Shown one piece after another: positions 1 to 8,613 of a DNA stretch of 64,000 nucleotides (position 1 is its first letter; each line of letters opens with the position of its first letter). The translations under genes were made by a program, and so were the position numbers. Below the pieces are notes generated by a model. The model saw only the letters and a program-made list of their open reading frames with translations. It was not told where the DNA came from and ran no database searches. The stretch comes from Neobacillus cucumis (GTDB lineage Bacteria > Bacillota > Bacilli > Bacillales_B > DSM-18226), in contig NZ_JAEHGC010000011.1 of NCBI RefSeq assembly GCF_016107705.1, positions 118,019 through 182,018 of the forward strand, given 5' to 3'.

Positions 1-128
1 TAAAATATTTTCAAATTTAGGAATAGGATAGCGGTACTGAATGGTCATGTTTCGATATAAGCATCGCGGAAATGATAATTTCAACTCCTTTTTGCAAGCA
101 GAAATGTTGAATTAACAAGGATTTTATT

Positions 129-145
129 TTGGCACAACTCTTGCA
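129..145 (+). promoter_or_regulatory. sigma-54 (-24/-12) promoter
   Basis: TTGGCACAACTCTTGCA matches the sigma-54 (SigL) consensus TGGCAC-N5-TTGCA, with GG at 131-132 and GC at 143-144. It lies about 30 bp before the first gene. About 95 bp upstream is TACTGAATGGTCA (35-47), and at 64-78 is a TCGCGGAAATGATAA block. Both recur in the promoters at 6912 and 9538, so they are candidate activator-binding sites. Confidence 0.9.
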
Positions 146-173
146 TAATTATTAATCAAAAGGAGTGAAAAAA

Positions 174-1346
174 ATGGAACTGGATACAAAATTGATTCAC
201 GGTGGTCCGTTGATTGATCAGCATACCGGAAGCTCATCCGTACCGATCTATCAATCTTCTACCTTTCATCAAGCTCAATTTGCGCAATCACAAGAGTTTA
301 CCTACACGCGTTTTGGCAACCCAACAAGGAAAGCATTGGAGGAAACGGTTGCCTGTTTGGAGTTTGCTAAATATGGATATGCCTTTGCTTCCGGTATGGC
401 GGCAATTTCTGCGGTACTGCTAAATTTCTCACAAGGGGATCACGTAATCCTTTGTAAAGATATATACGGGGGAGCCTACCAGCTCGTAACCGAGATGTTT
501 CCGAGATACGGAATTGAATACACTTTCGTGGATGAGACGGATCTTAACGCCTGGAAGAAAGCAATCAAGAAAAATACAAAAGGAATTTATATTGAGACAC
601 CCTCTAATCCCCTATTAACGATTACCGATATTAGAGGTGTTGTTAATTTAGCGAAGAAATACAACTTGCTGACCATCATCGACAATACGTTTATGACACC
701 CATTTTCCAAAATCCGATTAATTTGGGAGTGGATATCGTCATCCATAGTGCGACAAAATTTATCAATGGCCATAGTGATGTAACCGCTGGATTGGTTGTA
801 ACCAATGATCAAGAGATTGCGGAAACGTTATTCAAAACGCAAAAAATGCTGGGCAGTATGCTCCCCCCATATGATTGTTGGTTAATTTTAAGAGGAATCA
901 AGACCATGAAAATCCGTATGGAAAAGGAAGTAGAAAATGCGGCATTTATTGCGGGTGAGCTTCTAAAACATAACAAGGTGAAGGCTGTTTATTATCCGGG
1001 TCTTGAATATCACAATGGAAGAGAGATTCATTTTTCCCAAGCAGGCAGTGGTGGAGCTGTTTTAACATTTGATTTAGGAAGCTATGAAAATGTGAAGGGC
1101 TTTTTTGCCCATGTAAGCATCCCTATAGTGGCCGTTAGCTTAGGCGGTGTAGAATCGATATTATCTTATCCGTTCACGATGTCCCATGCCGTAATTCCTG
1201 AAAAGGAGAGGCTTGAATTAGGGGTGACAGACGGGTTAGTTCGGCTGAGCTGCGGCATTGAAGATAAAAATGATCTTCTAAATGATTTATTTAAAGCCTT
1301 GGATCATGTAAAAACAGCCAATGTCTTACAGAAAAAAATACTTTAA
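174..1346 (+). CDS. Trans-sulfuration family PLP lyase (cystathionine/methionine gamma-lyase-like)
   Basis: This is a 390-residue member of the Cys/Met metabolism PLP enzyme family. The PLP lysine is K195 in SATKFINGHSD, and YTRFGNPT (residues 44-51) is the phosphate-binding motif contributed by the neighbouring subunit. Length is typical. Family members cleave or form C-S bonds of cystathionine, methionine, homocysteine or cysteine; the surrounding desulfhydrase and sulfide oxidation genes favour a catabolic gamma- or beta-lyase. ATG 174 is chosen because AGGAG (161-165) is 8 nt upstream; an in-frame GTG at 165 overlaps that site. It is the first gene of a sigma-54-driven operon with the genes at 1364, 2475 and 3678. 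Exact substrate cannot be read from sequence. Confidence 0.88.
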   Translation: MELDTKLIHGGPLIDQHTGSSSVPIYQSSTFHQAQFAQSQEFTYTRFGNPTRKALEETVACLEFAKYGYAFASGMAAISAVLLNFSQGDHVILCKDIYGGAYQLVTEMFPRYGIEYTFVDETDLNAWKKAIKKNTKGIYIETPSNPLLTITDIRGVVNLAKKYNLLTIIDNTFMTPIFQNPINLGVDIVIHSATKFINGHSDVTAGLVVTNDQEIAETLFKTQKMLGSMLPPYDCWLILRGIKTMKIRMEKEVENAAFIAGELLKHNKVKAVYYPGLEYHNGREIHFSQAGSGGAVLTFDLGSYENVKGFFAHVSIPIVAVSLGGVESILSYPFTMSHAVIPEKERLELGVTDGLVRLSCGIEDKNDLLNDLFKALDHVKTANVLQKKIL

Positions 1347-1363
1347 GGATTGGAAAGTGCTTT

Positions 1364-2344
1364 ATGGAGAAAATAGAGATCGCCAATGTACCCACTAAGG
1401 TTGAAAAAGTGGACTTTTTCAATAAACACTTAAACAAATCAGTTTTTATCAAGCGCGATGACCAGACGGGAATGGGATCATCGGGAAACAAAATTAGAAA
1501 GCTGGAATATTTATTAGCCGACGCAAAAAACAGAAAATGTGATTATTTAATTACCTGTGGCGGGATCCAATCAAACCACGCGAGGGCGACTGCGGTGTTG
1601 GCGGCTAAATATCAGATGAAGTCCTTGTTGATTTTAAAAGAAAGTGAAGTAAGTAGAACGGAAGGGAATCTATTTCTTACTAAATTAGTTGGTGCAACCA
1701 TTAAGGCGGCAACTGAGGATGAGTATCAAGATTTAACACCCATGATTGCAAAATTGACAAAAGAATTGACTGACTTCGGGCACAACCCCTATGTCATTCC
1801 GATGGGAGGCTCAAACGGCATTGGTGCTCTAGGGTATGTAGAAGCTTACTATGAAATACTCCGTCAAGAACAGGAATTAGGAATCGTGTTCGACACGATT
1901 GTGGTTACGAATGGGTCAGGCGGTACTTATGCCGGTTTGTTATATGGAAATAAAGAAAGCAATCAAAATAAAACCATTATTGGCATGAGTGTCTTAAATC
2001 AGAGGGAACAAGCCGTTCATGATCTATTACACATTTTAGAAGATATGGATCAATATAGAGACCATCATCTCCGTTTTTCGGCTGAGGAAATCAACATTAT
2101 CGATCGCTATATAGGTTTAGGTTACGGTAAGAGCCAATTGGATGAACTGAGATTCATAGAGAAATTCGCACAAGAAGAAGGGATTATCCTTGATCCGGTA
2201 TATACCGGGAAGTCGATGTATGGTTTATACAACGAACTTAAAGATGGGAAACTTCAGGGATGCCAAAACATACTGTTTATTCATACCGGTGGGATTTTTG
2301 GCTGGACGGACGAGAAGATTAAAATGTTATATGGAGCTATTTAA
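1364..2344 (+). CDS. D-cysteine desulfhydrase / ACC deaminase family PLP enzyme
   Basis: A fold-type II PLP enzyme of 326 residues. The Schiff-base lysine is K43 in SSGNKIRKLEYLLADA, followed by the GGIQSNHARAT loop near residue 67 and NGSGGTYAG in the phosphate-binding region, all diagnostic of the ACC deaminase/D-cysteine desulfhydrase group. Family members release sulfide, pyruvate and ammonia from D-cysteine, or open aminocyclopropane carboxylate. In this sulfur operon the desulfhydrase activity is the better guess. It starts 17 nt after the preceding lyase gene and should be cotranscribed from the promoter at 129. Confidence 0.85.
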   Translation: MEKIEIANVPTKVEKVDFFNKHLNKSVFIKRDDQTGMGSSGNKIRKLEYLLADAKNRKCDYLITCGGIQSNHARATAVLAAKYQMKSLLILKESEVSRTEGNLFLTKLVGATIKAATEDEYQDLTPMIAKLTKELTDFGHNPYVIPMGGSNGIGALGYVEAYYEILRQEQELGIVFDTIVVTNGSGGTYAGLLYGNKESNQNKTIIGMSVLNQREQAVHDLLHILEDMDQYRDHHLRFSAEEINIIDRYIGLGYGKSQLDELRFIEKFAQEEGIILDPVYTGKSMYGLYNELKDGKLQGCQNILFIHTGGIFGWTDEKIKMLYGAI

Positions 2345-2420
2345 AATTGTCTGTTCTTTGGACACATCTCGGGGTGTGTCCGGAAGACTTTTAAAAAGTT
2401 TCATTTGATAATGGTATTGG

Positions 2421-2456
2421 CTGCGAAAATGTAAACGCATTCGCAGTAATTTTTTA
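2421..2456 (+). terminator. Hairpin terminator or attenuator inside the operon
   Basis: CTGCGAA (2421-2427) pairs with TTCGCAG (2440-2446), followed by TAATTTTTT. It lies between the desulfhydrase and PatB-like genes. No separate promoter was seen for the latter, so partial readthrough is likely. A second stem, GGACACA/TGTGTCC, lies just upstream at about 2360-2381. Confidence 0.5.
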
Positions 2457-2474
2457 GAAAAATGGGGGGTAAGT

Positions 2475-3647
2475 ATGATTCACAACTTTGATGAAACGAT
2501 TAATCGAATTGGTACGGATTCCGATAAATGGGACAATGAAGGGAAATGCGGCCAATTGATTCCACTGGGCATTGCCGATACCGATTACAAGGCACCACAT
2601 GAAGTTTTAGAGTCTGTAAGGGAAAAGGTGGATTTTGGCGTATTTGGTTATGGATATTTTCCGCATGATCGATTTAATGATGCGATCAAAGGGTGGTATG
2701 GCCGCCATCATAAAATTGATATTAGGGCAGACGATATTAGTTATGCGCCTGGATTAATGACAGGGGCGTTATGGATGTTTTTAGATGCCTATACCAATCC
2801 GGGAGACAAAGTAGTGATACAGCCTCCTGTCTATGCAACCTTTAAAAGGGTAATAGAGAATTTTAATAGAGTTGCAGTCGACAATCCATTAAATTACTAC
2901 AACGGAAGTTATCAGATTGATTTTGAAGATTTAGAAGCTAAACTAAAGCTACCAGATGTGAAAATACTTCTTGTATGTAATCCAGCCAATCCAATCGGGC
3001 GGGTATGGGCAAAAGTGGAAATGCAGAGAATGTATGATTTATGCCGTGAGAATAACGTAATGATTATAAGTGACGAAATTCATAGCGATATGATTCACAA
3101 AAGTTTGCCTTTTCACTCCTTTTTAGAGATTTGTGAGGAAGAAGATCAAAATGTGGTGGTCATGAATTCTCCAAGCAAAACCTTTAATTTAGCCTCTTTC
3201 TTCAGCGCATATGTGATTATAAAAAATAAAAATATGAAAAAAGCATTTGATGATATTTACACAAAATACCACTTTGATTATAACTATTTAGGGGTAGAGG
3301 CTTTAATCACGGCTTATAATAAATGCGATTATTATGTGAATGAATTAAATGCTTATTTACGAAGCAACATTGATTTTTCGATTAACTATATCCATAAACA
3401 TTTACCAAAGTTAAAAGTACAGGATCCTGATTGTTCCTATTTGTTATGGATTGACTGTGAGGGGCTGGGCCTCACCGGTACGGAATTGGATGAATTTTTT
3501 ACAGACGCAGGGGTTAGAGTCAATGATGGGAGTTCATACGGAAAAGATAGTGGTAACTTTGTAAGAGTAAATATTGCTTGCACAAGGGCTTTACTAGAGC
3601 GCGCATTGAAACAGATTAAGCTAAACTATGATAAATATGGTTTTTAA
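2475..3647 (+). CDS. patB: PatB/MalY-type cystathionine beta-lyase (class I/II aminotransferase fold)
   Basis: A 390-residue fold-type I PLP enzyme of the PatB/MalY subfamily. It has the N-terminal RIGTDSDKWD...LIPLGIADTDYKAP signature, FGYGYFP, the CNPANPIGRVW loop, SDEIHSD, and the PLP lysine K235 in NSPSKTFNLA. These enzymes perform alpha,beta-elimination on cystathionine, cysteine or cystine, giving pyruvate, ammonia and a thiol. Start ATG 2475 follows a GGGGGTAAGT ribosome binding site. A broken paralogue of the same family sits at 14560 behind another sigma-54 promoter. Confidence 0.88.
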   Translation: MIHNFDETINRIGTDSDKWDNEGKCGQLIPLGIADTDYKAPHEVLESVREKVDFGVFGYGYFPHDRFNDAIKGWYGRHHKIDIRADDISYAPGLMTGALWMFLDAYTNPGDKVVIQPPVYATFKRVIENFNRVAVDNPLNYYNGSYQIDFEDLEAKLKLPDVKILLVCNPANPIGRVWAKVEMQRMYDLCRENNVMIISDEIHSDMIHKSLPFHSFLEICEEEDQNVVVMNSPSKTFNLASFFSAYVIIKNKNMKKAFDDIYTKYHFDYNYLGVEALITAYNKCDYYVNELNAYLRSNIDFSINYIHKHLPKLKVQDPDCSYLLWIDCEGLGLTGTELDEFFTDAGVRVNDGSSYGKDSGNFVRVNIACTRALLERALKQIKLNYDKYGF

Positions 3648-3677
3648 AAAAACTAATTGAATTGTGAGGTTTTGCGT

Positions 3678-5150
3678 ATGGGGAACAAACCTGAAAAGCA
3701 GGGAAATGCAACTGTTTTGTGGGATGATAAATCTTATAAATTTCCGGTGTCATTTAAATATGCAGTGGTTTCTGTCTTAATCTTTTTCGGCCTGCTGCTT
3801 ACAGGAACACTTGGTTTTGGTGCATCTCTGGAATTAATGTTTTTGTTGTTATGGATTGTTGTGAGCCTGCTAGTTATGAAACTGGGATACAAATATAATG
3901 AGGTTCAAAATATGGCTTGGGAAATGGGAAAGCAATCTTTTGAGCCGAATACGATTATTTTAGTAGTCGGCGTCATGATTGCTACCTGGATGGCTTCTGG
4001 TACAATCCCTTATGTTATGTATTGGGGCTTAGAATTAATTTCACCGCAATACTTTTTAATCACGGCTTTGCTCCTAACATCAGCAACATCTCTTGCAACC
4101 GGAACTTCATGGGGGACTTTGGGTACAGCGGGTTTGGCCTTAATGACAGTTGGTAATGCACTTGGAGTTCCCCAAGCAATGACAGCAGGTGCCATTATTT
4201 GTGGTTCCTTCTTTGGAGATAAGTTGTCACCATTGTCTGATAGTACCATTTTAGCAGCTACCGTTGCCGGCTCTAAAGTAATGTCACACGTAAAACATAT
4301 GTTATGGTCAACTGTCCCGGCGTATATTCTAACAGCAATTATCTTTATCATTTTAGGTTTAAAGTATGGAAAAAGTGGAGCGAATATGCAGGAGATTCAA
4401 CAAATCACTGGTGTAATATCAAAGCATTTCCATTTATCCTGGATTTCATTGATTCCTCTTCTGGTTGTACTAGTGATGCTTATAAAGGGCATTCCATCTA
4501 TTATCTCGCTATTAATGGGAGTGTTTAGCGGCATGGCTGTCGCTGTTTTTACTCAGGGGTATAATTTAACAAAAGTGTTTGATATCATGACCAATGGATT
4601 TGTGTTTAAAAGCGGCAGTACGTTAGTTGACCCCATCCTAAGCAGAGGCGGGCTCTACAGTTTAATGAGCTCATTCCTTGTTGTCCTTTTAGCCATGTGT
4701 GTAACCGGCATGTTAGAACAATCAGGCATTCTCAGTGCTTTAGTAGAGCCTTTAGTTAAACGAACACACGGTTCTACTTTTAAAATAACTTTAGTGACTA
4801 TGTTAATTGCCTTAATCACAAATATGATTGGCTCATCGATGTTATTAACTGCGATTGTAGCGGGTTCGCTTATGAGAAATGTCTTTAAAAATAATCATTT
4901 GGCGCCAGAAAATCTATCGCGTAATATCGAGGATGTTGGAACGATGGGTGCACCGGTTATTCCATGGAATTCCAACGCCATCTATTGTTCGCAGATGCTG
5001 GGTGTATCGCCATATGCTTATTTCCCATATGTCTTTTTAGCTTTCTTTGTCCCATTATTCGATTTACTCTACGGTGCCACTGGATTTGCAATAAAGAAGT
5101 TAAAGCCTGAGAAGCTCGAGGATGTTGAAACAGTAACTAAAGCGATCTAA
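3678..5150 (+). CDS. nhaC: NhaC family Na+/H+ antiporter (possible metabolite antiporter)
   Basis: A polytopic membrane protein of 490 residues with about 11-12 hydrophobic segments and family motifs TSWGTLGTAGLALM, FGDKLSPLSDST and GSSMLLTAIVAGSLM. NhaC proteins exchange Na+ for H+, and some relatives (MleN) exchange organic acids. As the last gene of the sulfur operon it could handle cation balance or export an acid product such as 2-oxobutyrate; that is inference only. ATG 3678 is preferred over TTG 3657 because GTGAGG lies 9 nt before it. A strong terminator follows at 5170. Confidence 0.85.
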   Translation: MGNKPEKQGNATVLWDDKSYKFPVSFKYAVVSVLIFFGLLLTGTLGFGASLELMFLLLWIVVSLLVMKLGYKYNEVQNMAWEMGKQSFEPNTIILVVGVMIATWMASGTIPYVMYWGLELISPQYFLITALLLTSATSLATGTSWGTLGTAGLALMTVGNALGVPQAMTAGAIICGSFFGDKLSPLSDSTILAATVAGSKVMSHVKHMLWSTVPAYILTAIIFIILGLKYGKSGANMQEIQQITGVISKHFHLSWISLIPLLVVLVMLIKGIPSIISLLMGVFSGMAVAVFTQGYNLTKVFDIMTNGFVFKSGSTLVDPILSRGGLYSLMSSFLVVLLAMCVTGMLEQSGILSALVEPLVKRTHGSTFKITLVTMLIALITNMIGSSMLLTAIVAGSLMRNVFKNNHLAPENLSRNIEDVGTMGAPVIPWNSNAIYCSQMLGVSPYAYFPYVFLAFFVPLFDLLYGATGFAIKKLKPEKLEDVETVTKAI

Positions 5151-5169
5151 CTGAATAGGTTTTAATGTA

Positions 5170-5199
5170 GGCGATTCCTAATCGGAATCGCCCTTTTTT
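5170..5199 (+). terminator. Rho-independent terminator after nhaC
   Basis: GGCGATTCC and GGAATCGCC form a 9-bp stem with a 5-nt loop, followed by CTTTTTT. It closes the first sulfur operon. Confidence 0.9.
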
Positions 5200-5257
5200 A
5201 ATTGGTAAGTTGACCTGGTTCATGTTTTCTTAGTTTTAAAAAAATTTTTTTCAAACA

Positions 5258-5287
5258 TGATAGGAAATAGGAATAAGTAACCTATCA
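5258..5287. promoter_or_regulatory. Inverted repeat upstream of sigma-54 promoter (candidate activator site)
   Basis: TGATAGG (5258-5264) and CCTATCA (5281-5287) are a perfect 7-bp inverted repeat centred about 55 bp upstream of the -24 element. The position suits an enhancer-binding protein site, but the motif is not the same as in the paralogous promoters. Confidence 0.35.
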
Positions 5288-5325
5288 GAAGCTGGGGAAA
5301 TAGTGATTTTGCAAGGAATTTAAAA

Positions 5326-5342
5326 TTGGCACGAATATTGCA
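5326..5342 (+). promoter_or_regulatory. sigma-54 (-24/-12) promoter of trxB operon
   Basis: TTGGCACGAATATTGCA is an exact TGGCAC-N5-TTGCA arrangement, 38 bp upstream of the thioredoxin reductase start codon. Confidence 0.87.
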
Positions 5343-5379
5343 AGTTAATCTTCATGACTAAGAGAAAGGGGGGAATGAG

Positions 5380-6345
5380 ATGTATAAAGCTATTATTCTA
5401 GGGACTGGACCTGCTGGGTTAACCGCTGCAATCTATTTAGCACGTGCTAACATAAGTCCTTTGGTCATTGAAGGGCCTGAACCAGGGGGACAATTGACAT
5501 TGACGACAGATGTTGAGAATTTCCCTGGTTTTCCTGAAGGGATTCTGGGACGAGAGTTGATGCAGAACATGCGAAAGCAAGCTGAGGTTTTCGGAGCAAA
5601 GTTTAAAAGAGGATGGGTTAAAAAAGTCGATTTTTCCAATAACCCTTTTACCTTAACGGTGGAAGGAATAGGGGAGCTCAAAACACAATCTTTAATCATT
5701 TCAACGGGGGCTTCTGCGAAACTAATGGGTATTCCAGGGGAAAGAGAAAATATTGGCCGTGGGGTAAGCACCTGTGCAACATGCGATGGATTTTTCTTTA
5801 GAGGGAAGAAAATTATCGTTGTCGGCGGCGGAGATTCTGCTATGGAAGAGGCAAACTTTTTAACGAAGTTTGCTTCGGAGGTTCGGGTTGTGCACCGCAG
5901 AAAGGAGCTTCGCGCTTCCGAAATTATGCAAGATCGTGCCAAAAAGAATCCCAAAATTACGTGGAGCTTAAATTCCATTCCTAAAGAAGTAATCGCAGGG
6001 GAACGACGTGTTACTGGATTGAAAATAACAAACAGCGAAACAGGAAAAGAGGAAGTTCTGGAAACGGATGGTGTTTTCGTTGCCATCGGCCATAAACCGA
6101 ACACGGCATTTTTAGACAATCAAATCAAAACGGATGATATGGGATATATCGTGGTGAATCCTGGTACTACCGAAACCAATATTCCAGGTGTATTCGCCTG
6201 CGGGGATGTTCAAGATCATCAATACCGCCAAGCCATTACCGCTGCAGGAAGTGGTTGTATGGCTGCACTGGATTGCGAAAAATACCTTGATGCAAGTGAA
6301 TTATGTAGTGAAAACAATCAATCTATCATGGAAAACCAAATATAG
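5380..6345 (+). CDS. trxB: Thioredoxin reductase
   Basis: A 321-residue FAD/NADPH disulfide reductase. GTGPAGLTAA (8-17) is the FAD motif, the redox-active site is CATC (132-135), VVGGGDSAMEEA binds NADPH, and GVFACGDVQD is the C-terminal FAD motif. It reduces thioredoxin with NADPH. Its placement behind a sigma-54 promoter in a sulfur catabolism island suggests a dedicated paralogue rather than the housekeeping enzyme: it could reduce cystine or persulfide products. The partner thioredoxin starts 13 nt downstream. Confidence 0.92.
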   Translation: MYKAIILGTGPAGLTAAIYLARANISPLVIEGPEPGGQLTLTTDVENFPGFPEGILGRELMQNMRKQAEVFGAKFKRGWVKKVDFSNNPFTLTVEGIGELKTQSLIISTGASAKLMGIPGERENIGRGVSTCATCDGFFFRGKKIIVVGGGDSAMEEANFLTKFASEVRVVHRRKELRASEIMQDRAKKNPKITWSLNSIPKEVIAGERRVTGLKITNSETGKEEVLETDGVFVAIGHKPNTAFLDNQIKTDDMGYIVVNPGTTETNIPGVFACGDVQDHQYRQAITAAGSGCMAALDCEKYLDASELCSENNQSIMENQI

Positions 6346-6358
6346 GGAGGATTTAAAA

Positions 6359-6700
6359 ATGAAAGAGATTAAAACAAAACAAGAGTTTGAAGAGGCAATT
6401 TTATCAACAAAACCAGTTATGGCCAAATTCTATGCCGAATATTGCCCAGACTGCCAGCATACCGATTTATTTATGCCCATTTTAGAAGAATCGTATAAAG
6501 AAAAGGTAGAAATGATTGCAGTAAACCGAGAACATTTTCCAGAAGTTTTAGAGAAACTAGACGTGTACGGAATCCCAAGCTTTATTGCTTTTCAAGAAGG
6601 GAAGGAACTGGACCGCTTTGTAAGTAAACTTGGAAAAAGTCAGGAAGAGGTTGAACAGTTTCTTAATCAAATTGTTGAGGCAAGTGGAAAACTAGGATAG
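6359..6700 (+). CDS. Thioredoxin-like protein with CPDC active site
   Basis: A 113-residue thioredoxin-fold protein. The redox motif is CPDC (residues 29-32, AEYCPDCQ) in place of the classical CGPC, and the cis-proline is in YGIPSFIAF. ATG 6359 is chosen because GGGAGG precedes it by 8 nt; the longer open frame upstream overlaps trxB. It is almost certainly cotranscribed with trxB and reduced by it. CPDC thioredoxins in Firmicutes are usually specialised paralogues, here plausibly for cystine, persulfide or enzyme-disulfide reduction. Confidence 0.85.
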   Translation: MKEIKTKQEFEEAILSTKPVMAKFYAEYCPDCQHTDLFMPILEESYKEKVEMIAVNREHFPEVLEKLDVYGIPSFIAFQEGKELDRFVSKLGKSQEEVEQFLNQIVEASGKLG

Positions 6701-6716
6701 AAAATCCTTGCCAGGG

Positions 6717-6757
6717 GCCAATAAATATGGAGATATTGCTCTATATTTATTGGCTTT
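6717..6757 (+). terminator. Hairpin terminator after the thioredoxin gene
   Basis: GCCAATAAATAT (6717-6728) pairs with ATATTTATTGGC (6743-6754). The following T run is short, so termination may be incomplete. Confidence 0.55.
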
Positions 6758-6817
6758 AAAAGGAATGTTTTTTGAATAATTGAAAAATATTTTTCGAATT
6801 TGGGAATCGGAGAATAG

Positions 6818-6829
6818 TACTGAACAGTA
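6818..6829. promoter_or_regulatory. Candidate enhancer (UAS) palindrome
   Basis: TACTGAACAGTA is an interrupted palindrome (TACTG-AA-CAGTA) about 90 bp upstream of the sigma-54 -24 element at 6914. Related sequences sit at the same distance in two other promoters: TACTGAATGGTCA at 35-47 and TACGAAACGGTA at 9444-9455. This is the best candidate operator for a shared sigma-54 activator. Confidence 0.5.
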
Positions 6830-6911
6830 GGTTTTCACTAGAATTATCGCAGAAATGATAATGATGCATCTTTTTTTTTAGCAGGAATGTTGAATTAACA
6901 AGGATTTTATT

Positions 6912-6928
6912 TTGGCACAACTTTTGCA
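6912..6928 (+). promoter_or_regulatory. sigma-54 (-24/-12) promoter of the cystine ABC operon
   Basis: TTGGCACAACTTTTGCA. The preceding 150 bp closely resemble those upstream of 129 and 9538. A vestigial frame (6964-6993) encoding (M)KKVDIETG and then a stop lies between the promoter and the transporter gene, behind a good AGGAGGAGG site. Confidence 0.9.
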
Positions 6929-6963
6929 TAAAAAGTAATTGAATAGGAGGAGGTGGAGTTCAT

Positions 6964-6993
6964 TTGAAAAAAGTAGATATTGAAACGGGATAA
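6964..6993 (+). other. Vestigial 9-codon leader frame
   Basis: A TTG-initiated frame reading (M)KKVDIETG-stop follows AGGAGGAGGTGGAG. It resembles the start of the first gene in the window (KKMELDTK). I read it as the residue of a duplicated promoter plus gene start, though a translated leader peptide cannot be excluded. Confidence 0.4.
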
Positions 6994-7079
6994 ATTAACA
7001 GAATATTTAAATGATACTGAAAAATGAAGCTAATAAACCGCAAATCATCCATTTTTTATAAATACAGGGGGAAGTTTTT

Positions 7080-7898
7080 ATGAAAAAGAGTTTATTTATA
7101 TTTGCTTTTTCGGTATTCGTAGCACTTGTATTAACGGCATGCGGAAACACTCAAAAAGAAACATCAGCCAAACCCGATCAGGCGGCAGAAAGTAAGAACC
7201 TACTGGAAAAAATAAAAGCAGATGGGACGATTAAAATCGGTACAGAAGGAACATATGCACCGTTTAGTTACCATGATGCATCGGGAAAATTAACTGGTTT
7301 TGATATCGAAATCGCTGAAGAAGTAGCAAAAAGGCTTGGTGTGAAAGCTGAATTTGTTGAAACCCCGTGGGACGGAATTTTTGCGGGACTTGATTCGAAG
7401 CGCTTCGATATCATTGCATGTCAAGTGGGTATTCGTCCTGACCGGCAGGAAAAATATGATTTTTCTGATCCAACGAATGTGTCAAAACCTTCTTTAATTG
7501 TCAGCAAAGACAATAACACGATTAAAACGTTCAAAGATTTGAAGGGGAAAAAGTCAGCCGAGTCACTAACTAGTATGTTTAAAGACATGGCAGCTTCGAA
7601 TGGTGCTGAAATCGTCGGTGTTGAAGGATTTAATCAAGCTATTGATTTATTAATTTCAAAACGTGTGGATGCGACGATTAATGATGGGTTGTCTTATCTT
7701 GATTTCAAAAAGCAACAGCCAAATGCACCGCTTAAAGTTGTAGCTGAGCTTGATGAACCAACAAAAATGGGAATTATGTTAAGAAAAGGGAATAAAGAAT
7801 TGGTCGATGTTATCAATAAAGCACTCGCCGATATGAAGAAAGATGGGACGTATTTAAGCATCTCAAAAAAATACTTTGAAACCGATGTTTCTAAATAA
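7080..7898 (+). CDS. Amino acid (cystine-type) ABC transporter substrate-binding lipoprotein
   Basis: A 272-residue family 3 extracellular solute-binding protein. The signal peptide (1-20) ends in a lipobox LTAC with C21 as lipidation site, followed by a linker rich in Q, K and E. The mature domain has GTEGTYAPFSYHDASGKLTGFDIEIAEEVAKRLG, the ligand-binding signature of polar amino acid receptors. It sits outside the membrane and delivers substrate to the permease encoded 11 nt downstream. Cystine or a related sulfur amino acid is inferred from the neighbouring sulfur genes. Confidence 0.9.
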   Translation: MKKSLFIFAFSVFVALVLTACGNTQKETSAKPDQAAESKNLLEKIKADGTIKIGTEGTYAPFSYHDASGKLTGFDIEIAEEVAKRLGVKAEFVETPWDGIFAGLDSKRFDIIACQVGIRPDRQEKYDFSDPTNVSKPSLIVSKDNNTIKTFKDLKGKKSAESLTSMFKDMAASNGAEIVGVEGFNQAIDLLISKRVDATINDGLSYLDFKKQQPNAPLKVVAELDEPTKMGIMLRKGNKELVDVINKALADMKKDGTYLSISKKYFETDVSK

Positions 7899-7909
7899 GG
7901 AGTGTTCGA

Positions 7910-8593
7910 ATGTTGGATCAAGAAAGAATGGACCGAATTATTGACATCGTTGTCAACTCATTTTTTCCGATGTTAAAAGCAGGGGTTGCTTTTACCGTGC
8001 CGTTGACACTCCTATCTTTTTTTCTGGGACTGATTCTTGCTCTGCTTACTGCACTGGCTCGAATCTCGGGAATTAAACCTCTGGATGCTGCTGCACGATT
8101 TTATGTATGGGTGATTAGGGGAACACCGCTGCTTGTTCAGCTGTTTGTTATTTTTTATGGTCTTCCAAGTATAGGGGTTACCATTGGTCCGCTGCCATCC
8201 GCTATAATCGGTTTTACCATTAATGTGGGCGCGTATAACTCAGAGATTATTCGCGCAGCTATACTATCCATTCCCAAGGGTCAATGGGAGGCAGGTTACT
8301 CAATTGGGATGAGCTACCCGCAGGCATTAAAAAGAATTATTCTCCCACAAGCAACACGAGTATCTGTCCCGCCTTTGGCAAACAGTTTTATCAGCTTGGT
8401 AAAGGATACATCTTTGGCTGCTACCATTACAGTGACGGAAATGTTTAGAGTGGCCCAGCAAATTACCGCTACAACCTATGAACCATTGGTACTCTATTGT
8501 CTAGCAGGATTTATTTATTTGATTTTCAGTACAGTTCTTTCTAACGCTCAAGGACGTATGGAAAAACGGCTTGATCGTTATGTGACGGGCTAA
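7910..8593 (+). CDS. Amino acid ABC transporter permease (TcyB-like)
   Basis: A 227-residue HisM/ArtQ-type permease with about five transmembrane segments and the EAA loop EAGYSIGMSYPQALKRIILPQA that contacts the ATPase. The RGTPLLVQLFVIFYGLP motif is typical of polar amino acid permeases. One permease gene implies a homodimeric channel, as in the TcyABC cystine system. It sits between the binding protein and ATPase genes. Confidence 0.9.
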   Translation: MLDQERMDRIIDIVVNSFFPMLKAGVAFTVPLTLLSFFLGLILALLTALARISGIKPLDAAARFYVWVIRGTPLLVQLFVIFYGLPSIGVTIGPLPSAIIGFTINVGAYNSEIIRAAILSIPKGQWEAGYSIGMSYPQALKRIILPQATRVSVPPLANSFISLVKDTSLAATITVTEMFRVAQQITATTYEPLVLYCLAGFIYLIFSTVLSNAQGRMEKRLDRYVTG

Positions 8594-8613
8594 TTTGATA
8601 GGGGGATATTCGC

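Noticed and set aside
5433..6119. 228-codon minus-strand open frame
   Set aside because: It is the antisense shadow of trxB; no ribosome binding site and a low-complexity, Ser/Pro-rich translation.
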